DNA from: Gammaproteobacteria bacterium | GTDB taxonomy: Bacteria > Pseudomonadota > Gammaproteobacteria > Steroidobacterales > Steroidobacteraceae | Direction of reading: 5' to 3' | Assembly (NCBI GenBank): GCA_013289615.1 | Contig: JABCZO010000002.1 | Span: 101,309 to 165,308, forward strand | Length of the DNA: 64,000 nucleotides | In this document: piece after piece, positions 44,916 to 57,354 of the stretch | Position numbering within the stretch: the stretch's first letter is position 1 | Layout: each line of letters begins with the position of its first letter | Program-made: the position numbers and the translations under genes | The notes under the pieces: model-generated | The model's database searches: none | What the model was told of the DNA's origin: nothing | The model's input: only the letters and a program-made list of their open reading frames with translations

Positions 44916-45698
44916 ATGACGCCAGGCACTTCCACGACGACCACGCCGATCCCGCCCGTCGAGGCTCGCCGCGGCCTGGCAAAGGACGTGGTGCATGTCT
45001 GGCGAATTCCGGTCGATGCAGCGACCGCAGAAGCTTGCGATGCTGCTCAGCTGCTGAGCGCAACGGAACAGGCTCGGGCGGCCCGCTTCACCCAGGCCGA
45101 GGATCGGTGCCGGTTCCAGACTGCCCGCGCCGCCACGCGCTGCATCCTGGGCAGGTATCTTGGGCTGCCGCCGGCGCAAGTGGGCATCGAACCGGATCAG
45201 CTCGGCAAGCCGCAGCTCGATGCCGCTACGGTAGCCGTCGATCGACGGGTGCATTTCAATGTCAGCCATTCCGGCAATTGGATTCTCGCCGCGTTTGCGC
45301 GTTCGTTTCCTGTCGGGATCGACGTGGAGCCGCTCAGGGCCAATGGGGTGAGCGAGGATCTGATCGCATATGTCATGTCCGATCGCGAAAGACGGAACCT
45401 GCAAGGGCTGCCGAAGCAAAGGCAGATCGCCGCGTTCTTCCACTGCTGGACCTCGAAGGAGGCCTGGCTTAAAGGTCTCGGCGTCGGACTCACGGTGCCG
45501 CTGAAAGCGATCGAAGTGTCGATCGATCCGGATCAGCCGGCGCAACTGCTCACGGCGCCGCCCGAGCTTTGCCCGGGCGACTGGCGTTTGAGCTCGCTCG
45601 GGTTTTCCGCGCCCTATGCAGCTACCCTGGCGGTCGCGGCGACATCGGCGGCGCTTGTGGACATCAGCGTCGACAGCTGGCGGAATATCAATCAATGA
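44916..45698 (+). CDS. 4'-phosphopantetheinyl transferase superfamily protein
   Basis: VHFNVSHSGNWILAAFARSFPVGIDVEPLR...FFHCWTSKEAWLKGLGVGL. Start moved from 44802. Confidence 0.9.
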   Translation: MTPGTSTTTTPIPPVEARRGLAKDVVHVWRIPVDAATAEACDAAQLLSATEQARAARFTQAEDRCRFQTARAATRCILGRYLGLPPAQVGIEPDQLGKPQLDAATVAVDRRVHFNVSHSGNWILAAFARSFPVGIDVEPLRANGVSEDLIAYVMSDRERRNLQGLPKQRQIAAFFHCWTSKEAWLKGLGVGLTVPLKAIEVSIDPDQPAQLLTAPPELCPGDWRLSSLGFSAPYAATLAVAATSAALVDISVDSWRNINQ

Positions 45699-45725
45699 TC
45701 CCCGCAAGGATTCCTGCAGCGCCGA

Positions 45726-46940
45726 ATGCAAGAGCCGGCGTTTAAGCGCGCAACTGACCAGGTCGTGGCAGGCGCCGACGCGACTGTCTTTAGCGTCATT
45801 CTGGCCGTCAGCTTCTGCCACCTGCTCAACGACATGATGCAGTCGTTGCTGCCGGCGATCTATCCGGATCTGAAGGCCGATTTGGGCCTCAACTTTGGCC
45901 AGGTCGGTATCATTACACTGGTCTACCAGATGACGGCCTCGATCCTGCAGCCGCTGGTCGGCCTGTATGCCGATCGCCGCCCGACGCCACTCGCATTGCC
46001 GGGCGGCACACTGTTTTCACTCTCCGGCCTGGTGGTGCTCTCGATTGCACACAGCTATGTGATCCTGCTGGTGGGAGCGTCGCTGCTCGGCGTCGGCTCT
46101 TCGGTGTTTCACCCGGAATCCTCGCGGGTCGCGCGCATGGCCGCCGGCGGACGATTCGGTCTGGCACAGTCGCTGTTCCAGGTTGGAGGCACCACCGGAC
46201 AGGCGCTCGGTCCCCTGGCCGCGGCGCTGGTGGTGGTGCGCTGGGGGCAATCGAGCGTGGCGTTTTTCGCGCTGCTGTTGCTGCTGTCCACCGCTATCCT
46301 GTGGAAGGTCGGCCGCTGGTACAAGCACCACGGGCTGGCGCGGCTCGATCGTGGCGTCAGCCGCAAAGCGGCCCACGCCCGGCTGCCGCGCTCGGCTGTG
46401 ATACGCGGCATCGCCGTGCTGCTGGCGCTGCTTTTTTCCAAGTACGTCTACCTGTCCAGCCTGACCAGTTATTACACCTTTTATCTGATCGAGCACTTCG
46501 CGCTCTCGGTGCAGGCCGCGCAGGTGCACCTGTTCGTTTTCCTCACCGCCATCGCGCTCGGTACGCTGCTCGGCGGTGCAATCGGCGATCGCTTCGGGCG
46601 CAAGCGCGTGATCTGGATATCGATCCTGGGCGCACTGCCGTTCACGCTGCTGCTGCCGTTTGCGAGCCTGTTCTGGACCGGGCCGCTGACTGTCGCCATC
46701 GGCCTGATCCTGGCCTCGGCATTTCCGGCCATCCTCGTGTACGCGCAGGAGCTGGTGCCAGGCAAGGTCGGCATGATCTCCGGGCTTTTTTTCGGCCTGG
46801 CGTTCGGTGCCGGCGGCATCGGCGCCGCCTGGCTCGGTGCGCTTGCGGATAGCACCAGCCTCGAGTACGTCTACCGGCTGTGCGCCTTTCTGCCGCTCAT
46901 CGGCCTGCTGGCCGCGCTGCTGCCGGACACCGAGCACTGA
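45726..46940 (+). CDS. MFS transporter, fosmidomycin-resistance (Fsr)-like
   Basis: 404 aa; HLLNDMMQSLLPAIYPDLKADLGLNFGQVGIITLVYQMTASILQPLVGLYADRRPTP...GVGSSVFHPESSRVARMAAGGRFGLAQSLFQVGG. Confidence 0.88.
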   Translation: MQEPAFKRATDQVVAGADATVFSVILAVSFCHLLNDMMQSLLPAIYPDLKADLGLNFGQVGIITLVYQMTASILQPLVGLYADRRPTPLALPGGTLFSLSGLVVLSIAHSYVILLVGASLLGVGSSVFHPESSRVARMAAGGRFGLAQSLFQVGGTTGQALGPLAAALVVVRWGQSSVAFFALLLLLSTAILWKVGRWYKHHGLARLDRGVSRKAAHARLPRSAVIRGIAVLLALLFSKYVYLSSLTSYYTFYLIEHFALSVQAAQVHLFVFLTAIALGTLLGGAIGDRFGRKRVIWISILGALPFTLLLPFASLFWTGPLTVAIGLILASAFPAILVYAQELVPGKVGMISGLFFGLAFGAGGIGAAWLGALADSTSLEYVYRLCAFLPLIGLLAALLPDTEH

Positions 46941-46973
46941 TGCTCGGCAGCGCGCGAGCGGGCGCGGCAGGTG

Positions 46974-47417
46974 TTACGGCGCCGCGCGCGCGAGCACCGG
47001 GGTCGGCGGCGCCGCCATCGGCAGGCGAATCGTCATGTTCGGCTGATAGCCGGACGGGCCAAACTCATGGCGGCCGATGTTCCAGGTCGCACGCCGGCCA
47101 AACTCCACCCGCACGTCCGTGTAGTGCCTGACCTGCAGATCCACAATTTCGCGCTGGCGTGCCAGCTCACCCGGAAGCACGCCAGGCATCGGTGCGATCG
47201 GGGTGGAGGAGGTGGCCAGCTGCTCGAGGCGCAGGCCGTAAACCCGGGTGGTGCCGCGGGCACCGAGCGGTTGCTTTATATAGAGCATCATCTGCGGACC
47301 GTGAGCGCCCGGCACCGCGCTGATGGCATCGGCGGCGGGGCACACCAGGGCCCAACCCGTCAGGCCGCTGAACAGCAGCAGCTGCTGGAAGACCCGTGAT
47401 GTCGAAGGATCCGTCAC
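46974..47417 (-). CDS. Hypothetical exported protein
   Basis: 147 aa with a signal-like N-terminus; no family recognised. Confidence 0.5.
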   Translation of the reverse strand: MTDPSTSRVFQQLLLFSGLTGWALVCPAADAISAVPGAHGPQMMLYIKQPLGARGTTRVYGLRLEQLATSSTPIAPMPGVLPGELARQREIVDLQVRHYTDVRVEFGRRATWNIGRHEFGPSGYQPNMTIRLPMAAPPTPVLARAAP

Positions 47418-47568
47418 CGCACCTCCTGGTTCGAGGACGCGCGATCAGTATGCCCGGGTAGCACCAGGCGCAAGCCCGAAGTCACCATAAATGCCCGCAA
47501 CTGGTGCCGCGGCCGGTGGGAATTCCGGTTATGGTTAAGCGCTCGCCCGCGGCAGATAACTTAATATC

Positions 47569-48483
47569 GTGAACGAGACAGGCAACGTGATTCAGCGGCT
47601 CGATGTCGAGGCAACTCTGCCCGCCCCCAGCGGCTGGCAGGCGCGACTGGAGCTGCAATTTCAGGCGGCCGGGACGCGTACGCATCTGGCGCATCGGCGC
47701 CATCGCGGGCCACTGCTGATCCAGCGAGTGTTCCATCCCGAGGCGCCTGCGCTCGCCGGAGCGCTGGTAGCAGAACCGTGCCACGCCTACGTGCTGCACC
47801 CGCCCGGTGGCGTGGTCAGCGGCGATGAGCTGCAGCTCGAGGTCGACGTGCAGCCGGGGGCCCATGCGCTGCTGACCACGCCCGCCGCCGGCAAGTTCTA
47901 TCGCCGTGGCCAGCACGCGGACGGGGAGCCGCGCGTCGCCCGTCTGATCCAGACACTGCGCGTGCAGGGCGGGGTACTCGAATGGCTGCCGCAGGAAAAC
48001 ATCTTCTATCCCGACACCGCGGTGCAGCTGCGCACGATCGTGCAGCTGCAAGCCCACGCCCGCTTCATCGGCTGGGAAATGGGCTGCCTCGGCCTGCCGG
48101 CGAGTCAGGCATCGCTGGGGGACGGCGCGCTGCGCCAGTCATTCGAACTCTGGCACGGCGACTCGCCGCTGCTGCTCGAGCGAGTGAACATCGGGCACGC
48201 GTGTCTGGCGTCACGCTGGGGCCTCGCCGGGCACGTTGCGCTCGGCACCTGGCTGGCATTTCCGGCCAGCGTGCGGCAGCTGACGCTGGCGCGCGCGGGG
48301 GCAGCGGCAGTGAATTGCGCCGACACGATGCTTGCCTGTACGCTCGTGGACGGCGTGCTGAGCTGTCGTGGCTTCGCTGCACGCGCGGACCGACTGAAAC
48401 AAGCATTTATCGACTTGTGGTGCGCATTGCGGCCCGAACTGCTCGGGCGCCCGGCAATCGCGCCGCGCATCTGGGCGACGTGA
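47569..48483 (+). CDS. ureD: Urease accessory protein UreD
   Basis: 304 aa; [14 protein letters not shown]...[42 protein letters not shown]. Confidence 0.92.
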   Translation: MNETGNVIQRLDVEATLPAPSGWQARLELQFQAAGTRTHLAHRRHRGPLLIQRVFHPEAPALAGALVAEPCHAYVLHPPGGVVSGDELQLEVDVQPGAHALLTTPAAGKFYRRGQHADGEPRVARLIQTLRVQGGVLEWLPQENIFYPDTAVQLRTIVQLQAHARFIGWEMGCLGLPASQASLGDGALRQSFELWHGDSPLLLERVNIGHACLASRWGLAGHVALGTWLAFPASVRQLTLARAGAAAVNCADTMLACTLVDGVLSCRGFAARADRLKQAFIDLWCALRPELLGRPAIAPRIWAT

Positions 48484-48514
48484 CGAACATTCAAGCCTGA
48501 ACACGGCATCTGAC

Positions 48515-48817
48515 ATGGAACTATCACCGCGCGAAAAGGACAAGCTGCTGCTGTTCACGGCCGCGCTGCTGGCTGAACGGCGCAAGGCCCGCGGACTGCA
48601 GCTCAACTATCCCGAGGCCATCGCCTATGTTTCCGCCGCGATCCTCGAAGGCGCCCGCGACGGCCGTTCGGTGGCCGAACTGATGAGCTACGGCGCCACG
48701 CTGCTGCGTCGCGCCGACGTGATGGAAGGCGTCGCGGAGATGATCAGCGAAGTGCAGGTCGAAGCGACATTCCCCGACGGCACCAAGCTGGTGACCGTGC
48801 ACCATCCGATCACCTGA
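48515..48817 (+). CDS. ureA: Urease gamma subunit
   Basis: [57 protein letters not shown]. Confidence 0.97.
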   Translation: MELSPREKDKLLLFTAALLAERRKARGLQLNYPEAIAYVSAAILEGARDGRSVAELMSYGATLLRRADVMEGVAEMISEVQVEATFPDGTKLVTVHHPIT

Positions 48818-48827
48818 AGGTGGCGTC

Positions 48828-49132
48828 ATGATTCCAGGGGAAGTCGTCGCACTGGATGGTGAGCTGCTGATCAATGCCGGCCGCGACACGCGCCGTATCA
48901 CGGTTGCCAACAGCGGCGATCGGCCGATCCAGGTCGGGTCGCACTATCACTTCTATGAAACCAACGGCGCACTGCAATTCGAGCGCGAGCGCGCTCGCGG
49001 CTACCGGCTCAACATCGCAGCTGGCACGGCGATCCGCTTCGAGCCCGGCCAGCAGCGCGATGTCGAGCTGGTGGCGCTGGCCGGCGATCGCATCGTGATC
49101 GGGTTCCAGGGCAAGATCATGGGCGTGCTGTC

Positions 49133-49136
<4 letters not shown>
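48828..49136 (+). CDS. ureB: Urease beta subunit
   Basis: [53 protein letters not shown]. Confidence 0.97.
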
Positions 49137-50836
<1,700 letters not shown>

Positions 50837-50850
50837 CTGCGAGCGCTGCC

Positions 50851-51318
50851 ATGCTGACGATCTCGGAGCGCTTGCCGCAGCCACGGGCCGCGGATGCGCA
50901 CCTGGTGCTGCCGTTCGAGCTGCGATGCCGCAGCCGTTTTCGCGCACGACTGGTCGGCGGAGAGGAAGTCGGTGTGATTCTGGCACGCGGGCAGGTCCTG
51001 CGCGGCGGCGATCAGCTGCTGGCGCCCGATGGGCGCGTGATCGAAATCGACGCCGCATTGGAGCAGGTATCGACGCTACGTAGCACCGACCCTCAATGGC
51101 TCACCCGCGCCGCCTATCACCTGGGTAACCGGCACGTCGCACTGCAGATCGGAGCGGGCTGGCTGCGCTACCGCCATGACCACGTGCTCGACCAGATGCT
51201 GCAGGGCCTGGGTCTTGCGGTCACGGTCGAGCAGGCGTCGTTTGAACCGGAAGCCGGCGCCTACCCTGGCGGCGGGCAGGGCGGCCACAGCCACGCCGAG
51301 CACGGCTCATCCGCATAA
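50851..51318 (+). CDS. ureE: Urease accessory protein UreE
   Basis: 155 aa; LRGGDQLLAPDGRVIEIDAALEQV, HLGNRHVALQI, RYRHDHVLDQMLQGLGL; short His-containing tail. Confidence 0.92.
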   Translation: MLTISERLPQPRAADAHLVLPFELRCRSRFRARLVGGEEVGVILARGQVLRGGDQLLAPDGRVIEIDAALEQVSTLRSTDPQWLTRAAYHLGNRHVALQIGAGWLRYRHDHVLDQMLQGLGLAVTVEQASFEPEAGAYPGGGQGGHSHAEHGSSA

Positions 51319-51387
51319 TCACGGCCACTTAGGGAGTAAGCTTGCGCGGCGGGTTGTCACGCCGGACTGTGTAGTGGGAGAGTCGTT

Positions 51388-52425
51388 ATGCCTCAGATGA
51401 TCGACGTACGAAGCGATACCGTCACCCAACCGACCCCGGCCATGCTCGAGGCGATGCTGCAGGCGCAAGTGGGTGATGATGTCTTCGGCGAGGACCAGAC
51501 GGTCAATGAACTTCAGAGCAAAGCCGCCGATCTGTTCGCTAAAGAGGCCGCATTGTTCTGTCCGACCGGCACGATGTCCAACCAGATCGGCATCAGGGTG
51601 CATACGCAACCCGGGGACGAGGTGATCTGCGATGAGCTGGCGCACATTTACCTATATGAGGGCGGCGGCATCGCCGCCAATTCGGGGGCGTCGGTGCGGC
51701 TGCTCAAGGGTGACAACGGGCGCTTCACCGCCGAGCAGGTGCGCGAGAATATCAATCGGCGCGACGATTCTCACCTGCCGTGGACACGTGTCGTGGCCAT
51801 CGAAAACACCGTCAACAGGGGCGGCGGATGCTGCTGGGATCTGCGCGAGATCGAGCACATTCGAGTCGTCTGCAGGGAACACGCCATTGCGATGCACCTG
51901 GATGGCGCGCGGCTCTTTAATGCGCTCGTGGCGCGCAACGAGACGCCGCGCGACTATGGCCATCTGTTTGAATCGATCTCGATCTGCCTGTCCAAGGGGC
52001 TGGGCGCTCCGGCGGGGTCGCTGCTGCTCGGATCGCGGGCGCTGATCGACAAGGCGCACCGGCATCGCAAGCTCCTGGGCGGCGGCATGCGCCAGGCGGG
52101 ATACCTGGCCGCAGCGGGGCTGTACGCGCTCGAGCACAACGTCAAGCGCCTGCGTGACGATCATCGAAAAGCCAAGGTGCTGGAAGGGCAACTGCGCTCG
52201 CTGCCGTACGTGTCGACGGTATTGCCTGTGGAAACGAACATCGTCATTTTCACGCTGGACGAGCGGCTGGCGACCGACAGCTTTCTGCAGCAGTTGCAAC
52301 ACCAGCAGGTGCGGGCGCTGAGCATGGGCCGCCAGACCATCCGCTTCGTGTTCCACCTGGACGTCAGTGACGCTCAACTGGAAGCGTTGCTCGCGGCGCT
52401 GCGTGGCATCCGGCTAGCCGCGTGA
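51388..52425 (+). CDS. ltaE: Low-specificity L-threonine aldolase
   Basis: 345 aa; MIDVRSDTVTQPTPAMLEAMLQAQVGDDVFGEDQTVNELQ...AMHLDGARLFNA...SICLSKGLGAPAGSLLLGS. Confidence 0.95.
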   Translation: MPQMIDVRSDTVTQPTPAMLEAMLQAQVGDDVFGEDQTVNELQSKAADLFAKEAALFCPTGTMSNQIGIRVHTQPGDEVICDELAHIYLYEGGGIAANSGASVRLLKGDNGRFTAEQVRENINRRDDSHLPWTRVVAIENTVNRGGGCCWDLREIEHIRVVCREHAIAMHLDGARLFNALVARNETPRDYGHLFESISICLSKGLGAPAGSLLLGSRALIDKAHRHRKLLGGGMRQAGYLAAAGLYALEHNVKRLRDDHRKAKVLEGQLRSLPYVSTVLPVETNIVIFTLDERLATDSFLQQLQHQQVRALSMGRQTIRFVFHLDVSDAQLEALLAALRGIRLAA

Positions 52426-52506
52426 GTCGCACTCAGCGGCAGCAGCGCTCAGCTTAACTAGCACTCACCTTAAAGAGACCGCCCGGGGCCGCGCTGCGGC
52501 AGACGC

Positions 52507-53199
52507 ATGAATGACATCGGCGCATCCGATCACGACCCGCACGCGCTGCTGCGGCTGTGTCATCTGGTCAGTCCGGCGCTGCCGGTGGGCGCTTACGCGT
52601 ATTCGCAAGGCCTCGAGTACGCCGTGCATGCCGGCTGGGTGCACGACGAGGCGACCACGCTCGACTGGCTGCAGGGACTGTCGTGCAACGCCATCGGTAC
52701 GCTGGATCTGCCGATACTGCTGCGCCTGCATCGCGCCTGGAGCGCGCCCGATCTGCCCGCCGTACGGCAGTGGACCGCGCAACTGATAGCGGCGCGCGAG
52801 ACCTCGGAGCTGCGCGCCGAGGAGCTGCACCTGGGCCGGGCACTTGCGCGAGTGCTGGTGGAACTGGAGATCGGGGAGGCCGGCGAGTGGCAGCAGGCCG
52901 CGCCGGCGTTTGCCACCCTGTTCAGCCTGGCGGCAGTGCGTTGGCGCATCGAGGCGGCAGACGCGCTGCGCGGCTACCTGTGGGCCTGGAGCGAGAACCA
53001 GGTGCTGGCCGCGCTCAAGCTGGTGCCGCTCGGGCAATCATGCGGTCAGCGCCTGCTGCACCGGCTCACCGCCGCGATGCCGGGGATCGTCGAGCGTGCA
53101 CAGACGCTCGCCGATGAGGCGATCGGTGTTGGCACGCTGTCGCAGGCATTCGCGAGCGCACTGCATGAATCGCAATACTCGCGCCTGTTTCGCTCCTAG
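52507..53199 (+). CDS. ureF: Urease accessory protein UreF
   Basis: 230 aa; LVSPALPVGAYAYSQGLEYAVHAGWVHDEATTLDWLQ...LPLGQSCGQRLLHRL. Confidence 0.93.
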   Translation: MNDIGASDHDPHALLRLCHLVSPALPVGAYAYSQGLEYAVHAGWVHDEATTLDWLQGLSCNAIGTLDLPILLRLHRAWSAPDLPAVRQWTAQLIAARETSELRAEELHLGRALARVLVELEIGEAGEWQQAAPAFATLFSLAAVRWRIEAADALRGYLWAWSENQVLAALKLVPLGQSCGQRLLHRLTAAMPGIVERAQTLADEAIGVGTLSQAFASALHESQYSRLFRS

Positions 53200-53300
53200 T
53201 AGGCCACTGCCGGGCGGCCGCGGCCTTATTCGTCAAGCCGCCGCCCGTTCTGCTACCTTTGGCACGGGGTAAGGGCCTGACGACTCAGGGAGATAAAAAA

Positions 53301-54149
53301 ATGTATGTTCAGCCTACCGCACCGCGCACCATCGGCGGCGTCATCGACGATGCCATCAAGCTGTACCGCGCCTCGTTCCGCACCTGCTGGCCGATCGCAC
53401 TGATCGCATCCGTGGTGAGCGCCGCGACGGTACTGTACATAGTCAGCCGCTTTCCGGCGATAGCCACGGTGCGCGACCCGGCGCAATTGTGGCGGCTGGT
53501 CCAGGCGCCGTCGATCTGGGGCTGGTACCTGATCCTCAGCATCGCATCGCTGGTGCTGCTCGGCGCGATCATTGCCTGCCAGAACGCCCTGGCGGTGGGG
53601 GAAACTCCGCTGACGGTCGGCCAGTCTCTGGCGGCCGCGTTTGCCCGTCTGCACCGGCAACTGCTCGCAATCCTGTTGGGAGTGCTGTACGTCGGCCTGG
53701 TCGCCGTCATCATGCTGATGCCGCTGCCCGCAGCGCTCAAATTCCTCGGTGCGGTGGCTTGGCTGATCTATGGCATCTATCTGTGGGGCAGACTGCAGCT
53801 GTGGGTGGTGGCGTTGTTTGCCGAACCGGCCGGTACATTGCGCGCGATGAAAGTCAGTTGGGATCTGGTCGGGGGACATTGGTGGCGCGCCGCGACCATC
53901 CTGACGGTCGGGATCATCATCGTGCTGGTCATTACCATGATCTTTGGTTTCCTGGGCGGATTGGTGTTCTTCATGTTCCGGCTCGATCCGATGTCGCTGA
54001 TCATCGGCAATCAGCTGATCGGCGCGGCTGAACGGGTGTTCGTGACATCGATGATCCCGGCCCTGATGGTAGCCATGTACTACGACTTCAAGCTACGTCG
54101 TGAAGGTGGCGATCTGGCAGCCCGGACGAAGTCCCTGCAGACTGCGTGA
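53301..54149 (+). CDS. Polytopic membrane protein
   Basis: MYVQPTAPRTIGGVIDDAIKLYRASFRTCWPIALIASVVSAATVL...; multiple hydrophobic segments. Confidence 0.75.
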   Translation: MYVQPTAPRTIGGVIDDAIKLYRASFRTCWPIALIASVVSAATVLYIVSRFPAIATVRDPAQLWRLVQAPSIWGWYLILSIASLVLLGAIIACQNALAVGETPLTVGQSLAAAFARLHRQLLAILLGVLYVGLVAVIMLMPLPAALKFLGAVAWLIYGIYLWGRLQLWVVALFAEPAGTLRAMKVSWDLVGGHWWRAATILTVGIIIVLVITMIFGFLGGLVFFMFRLDPMSLIIGNQLIGAAERVFVTSMIPALMVAMYYDFKLRREGGDLAARTKSLQTA

Positions 54150-54152
54150 CCC

Positions 54153-55124
54153 GTGCGGGCGCTGCTGCCGCCACTATCACTGGCCGCATGCGCGCTGTTT
54201 GCCGGAGCGCTGTCGGCCGCACCGCTATCGACCCTCCAAATCCTGGACGATTGCCTGGCCAGACTCACGTCCGAGGCTGCGCCTGCCACGAAAGCGCCGA
54301 GCGGCATCGGCGAGCTGCGGCTCATCTGTCCCGATCTCGAACACGCCATCGTCGATTCGGATCTGCGCGACCAGCTGCCTGAGAACTGGCAGGAGCGGCT
54401 CAATCGTCGTGCGATCGCCGATCTTAGCTGGCAGCTGCACCGCTACCAGTCCAGAACCCTGAGCAGCGTTCCGCGCGTGCCGACGCTATACCAGGTCGCC
54501 CACACCCTGAATCAACCGCAGCCCCGGCATACCTGGTGGCAGGACTTCAAGGACTGGCTGCGCCAGTTGCTGCTTGCGCGCAGCGGGGCCGCTCCCTCGT
54601 TGCTGAATCGCTGGTGGTCGCAGCTCTCGCCAGCGCCGCTCGTGATGCGTTCGGTCCTCTATGGACTGTTGGGCGCGATTATCGTGATGGCGCTGTGGAT
54701 CGTCAGGCGCGAGCTGCAGGCCGCGCGTGCCGGCGCTGGGGCTGCGAGGCGCAGAGTGCAGCGCTCCTCGCCGCTGCCGTCGGCGAGCGGGGCGAGGGCG
54801 GCGGGTGTTGCCGAGATCGATCGGGCAGCACTGCGCGAGCGGCCGGCGTTGCTGCTGCGACTGCTGGTTGAGGCGCTGTTGCAATCGGGCCGGCTCGCGA
54901 GCGAGCGCAGCCTCACCCACCGGGAGCTCGGCGTGCGCAGCACGTTCGACGATCCGGAGCAGCAACTGAGATTCGTACGCCTCTCGCTGCTGGCGGAGCG
55001 ACTGCTGTATGGGGCGGGCGTCGCGGCGCTGAGCGCGCCAGCGCAGCCGCAGATCGATCAGACAGTGACGGATGGTCGGCAACTGTATGCACAGTTACTC
55101 ACCGGTCGGGCTGAGGCGCGATGA
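54153..55124 (+). CDS. DUF4129 domain-containing protein
   Basis: 323 aa; membrane segment, then LLLRLLVEALLQSGRLASERSLTHRELGVRSTFDDPEQQLRFVRLSLLAERLLYG. Confidence 0.75.
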   Translation: MRALLPPLSLAACALFAGALSAAPLSTLQILDDCLARLTSEAAPATKAPSGIGELRLICPDLEHAIVDSDLRDQLPENWQERLNRRAIADLSWQLHRYQSRTLSSVPRVPTLYQVAHTLNQPQPRHTWWQDFKDWLRQLLLARSGAAPSLLNRWWSQLSPAPLVMRSVLYGLLGAIIVMALWIVRRELQAARAGAGAARRRVQRSSPLPSASGARAAGVAEIDRAALRERPALLLRLLVEALLQSGRLASERSLTHRELGVRSTFDDPEQQLRFVRLSLLAERLLYGAGVAALSAPAQPQIDQTVTDGRQLYAQLLTGRAEAR

Positions 55125-56389
55125 AGCCGCGGGTGGTGACACTGGCGCTGGCGCTGGCTGCATTTGCCCTGTTTTATGCCTTGCTGTTTCCGAAGCCGCT
55201 GTCGATCATCGAACCGGCCTCGCTGCCGCTCAGTACCGACAGCGGCGAGGACGGGATGCTGGCCGCCTGGCGCTGGCTGCAGGCCGAGGCCATCCCGGTG
55301 CTCAGTCTGCGTAACCGCTACGATCATCTGAGCTCCACGGCCGTCGGGGGCACAGGTGCCGGCAACGTACTCATCACGCTGATGCCGCACCGGCTGGCGG
55401 TGCGCGCGGCGGAATGGCAGCCGCTGGCCCGCTGGATCGAACAGGGCAATACGCTGCTGGTGATGGCCGCGATGGATGACACACCGCGCTGGACGCTGGG
55501 CTCGGAGTCGAGCTTTGTGCTGGAGCTGCAGCGTGCGACCCACATGAGTTTCATCGTCAAGACCGACCAGAACGCCAAGCCGTCGGAGACGCAGCAGCTC
55601 GAGGACAGCCTGAACGCACTGCTCGGACCGGCCGTCATTCCCATCATTCCTCGTGGCGCGCATGCACTGCTGTCGGAGGTGCGTAACCTGCGGGCGGTAT
55701 CGGACCTGCCGGCCTCGCGCTGGCGTGCCGAGCCGGTCGATGGATCCCTTGCGCTCGCGCTGGCGCAGCGCGCGGACAATTTCGATCCGCTACTGTGGCT
55801 GATGCGTCAGGGAGAGGGCCAGGTGATCGTCTTTGCGGTGGCAAGCCCGTTCGCCAATCGCGAGATAGCGCTGTCGAACAATGCCCGATTGCTGTCGAAC
55901 ATCATCGGCTGGTCGCGTGCCCCGCAAGGCAAGGTGCTGTTCGACGATGCGCATCAGGGGCTGGTCGATTTCTATGACCCGAAGGTGTTCTTCCATGACC
56001 CGCGGCTGCATCGAACACTGGCGTGGAGCGTGCTGCTGTGGCTCGCCTTCGTGCTGGGGCCACTGCGGCTGGCCAGCGCCTACAGCCCGTGGCAGCCGGT
56101 GGACGAGTCGGCATTGATTGACGCCAGTGGCCGATTTTTCTCGGTCGCGGTTGCGCCGCACGAGGCAGCCCGGCGATTGTTCGAGAATTTCTTCAATGAA
56201 CTGCGGCACCGGCTGGCACTGCCCGAGAACGGCGAGCCGCTGTGGGGCTGGCTCGAGACCCAGGCCGGCTTCTCGAGCCGTGAACGCACGCTGTTGCAGA
56301 GTATGTATGCGCGCGTGTGTGCCGGTGAACGCGTCGATCTGACACGATTGCATAACCTGTTGTGCGAACTTCGAGGGAAACTGGCATGA
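55121..56389 (+). CDS. DUF4350 domain-containing protein
   Basis: 422 aa; LSTDSGEDGMLAAWRWLQAEAIPVLSLRNRYDHL...NTLLVMAAMDDTPRW; lies between the DUF4129 and MoxR genes. Confidence 0.75.
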   Translation: MKPRVVTLALALAAFALFYALLFPKPLSIIEPASLPLSTDSGEDGMLAAWRWLQAEAIPVLSLRNRYDHLSSTAVGGTGAGNVLITLMPHRLAVRAAEWQPLARWIEQGNTLLVMAAMDDTPRWTLGSESSFVLELQRATHMSFIVKTDQNAKPSETQQLEDSLNALLGPAVIPIIPRGAHALLSEVRNLRAVSDLPASRWRAEPVDGSLALALAQRADNFDPLLWLMRQGEGQVIVFAVASPFANREIALSNNARLLSNIIGWSRAPQGKVLFDDAHQGLVDFYDPKVFFHDPRLHRTLAWSVLLWLAFVLGPLRLASAYSPWQPVDESALIDASGRFFSVAVAPHEAARRLFENFFNELRHRLALPENGEPLWGWLETQAGFSSRERTLLQSMYARVCAGERVDLTRLHNLLCELRGKLA

Positions 56390-57342
56390 GTACCGCATTG
56401 GAGGATCTCGAGCAGACCCTGCAGCGCGCGCTCGGTGGCACCGTGATCGGGATGGAAGGCGTGATCCATGCCCTCACGATGGCGATCGTCGCGCGCGGAC
56501 ACGTGCTGATTCAGGGCGCCCCCGGCCTCGGCAAGACACTGCTCAGCAAGAGCCTGGCCGCCGCGCTGGGTGGCAGCTTCAAGCGCATCCAGGGCACGGC
56601 CGACCTGATGCCCTCCGACATCATCGGGGTGCACGTATTCGATACCTCACGCAACGAATTCGTCTTCCGCCCCGGTCCGTTATTCGCCGACGTGCTGCTG
56701 TTCGACGAGATCAATCGCGCCGGACCGAAAACGCAGTCCGCGCTGCTGGAGGCGATGGAAGAAAGACAGGTGTCGGTGGACCGCAGGAATTATCGGCTGC
56801 CGGCCGGATTCCTGGTGATCGCGACCCAGAATCCACGCGACTTCGAGGGCACCTATCCGCTGCCCGAATCGCAACTCGATCGCTTCATGCTGCGCATCGA
56901 CCTGTCCTATCCGGCGCGCGAGCACGAGCTGGCGGTGCTGGAGCGCTACGGCGCGGTAGGCGTCGGCAGCACGCCGCCGGCCGCCGCGACGAGCGCCGCG
57001 CTGGTCACCCCCGAATTGCTGGCGGCGGCCCGGGCCGGTGCCGATGCGGTTCACGTGGCGCCCGCGCTGAGCGGTTACATTCTGGATATCGCCAAGGCCT
57101 CACGCGAGCACACGCAGCTGACCCTGGGCCTGTCCACCCGCGGTGCGCTGGCGCTGCTGCGCGCCGCGCGCGTGGCGGCCGGACTGCGGGGGGCGGAATT
57201 TGTCAGCCCTGACGACGTGAAGGTCGCCATGCCGCTGGTGATACCGCACCGGCTGGTGCTCGCCAGCGAGGCGCTGCTGGAAGGCACCACCGAGCTGGCG
57301 GTGCTGCAGCGCCTGATCGATCAGGTTCCGGTACCGCGCTGA
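56386..57342 (+). CDS. MoxR family AAA+ ATPase
   Basis: HVLIQGAPGLGKTLLSKSLAAALGGSFKRIQGTADLMPSDIIG...LLFDEINRAGPKTQSALLEAMEERQVSVD...VIATQNPRDFEGTYPLPESQLDRFM. Confidence 0.95.
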   Translation: MSTALEDLEQTLQRALGGTVIGMEGVIHALTMAIVARGHVLIQGAPGLGKTLLSKSLAAALGGSFKRIQGTADLMPSDIIGVHVFDTSRNEFVFRPGPLFADVLLFDEINRAGPKTQSALLEAMEERQVSVDRRNYRLPAGFLVIATQNPRDFEGTYPLPESQLDRFMLRIDLSYPAREHELAVLERYGAVGVGSTPPAAATSAALVTPELLAAARAGADAVHVAPALSGYILDIAKASREHTQLTLGLSTRGALALLRAARVAAGLRGAEFVSPDDVKVAMPLVIPHRLVLASEALLEGTTELAVLQRLIDQVPVPR

Positions 57343-57354
57343 AGCGCCGCGGTC

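Noticed and set aside
46017-46937. 306-aa minus-strand ORF opposite the MFS gene
   Set aside because: Antisense to a clear transporter; Gln/Arg/Glu-rich shadow.
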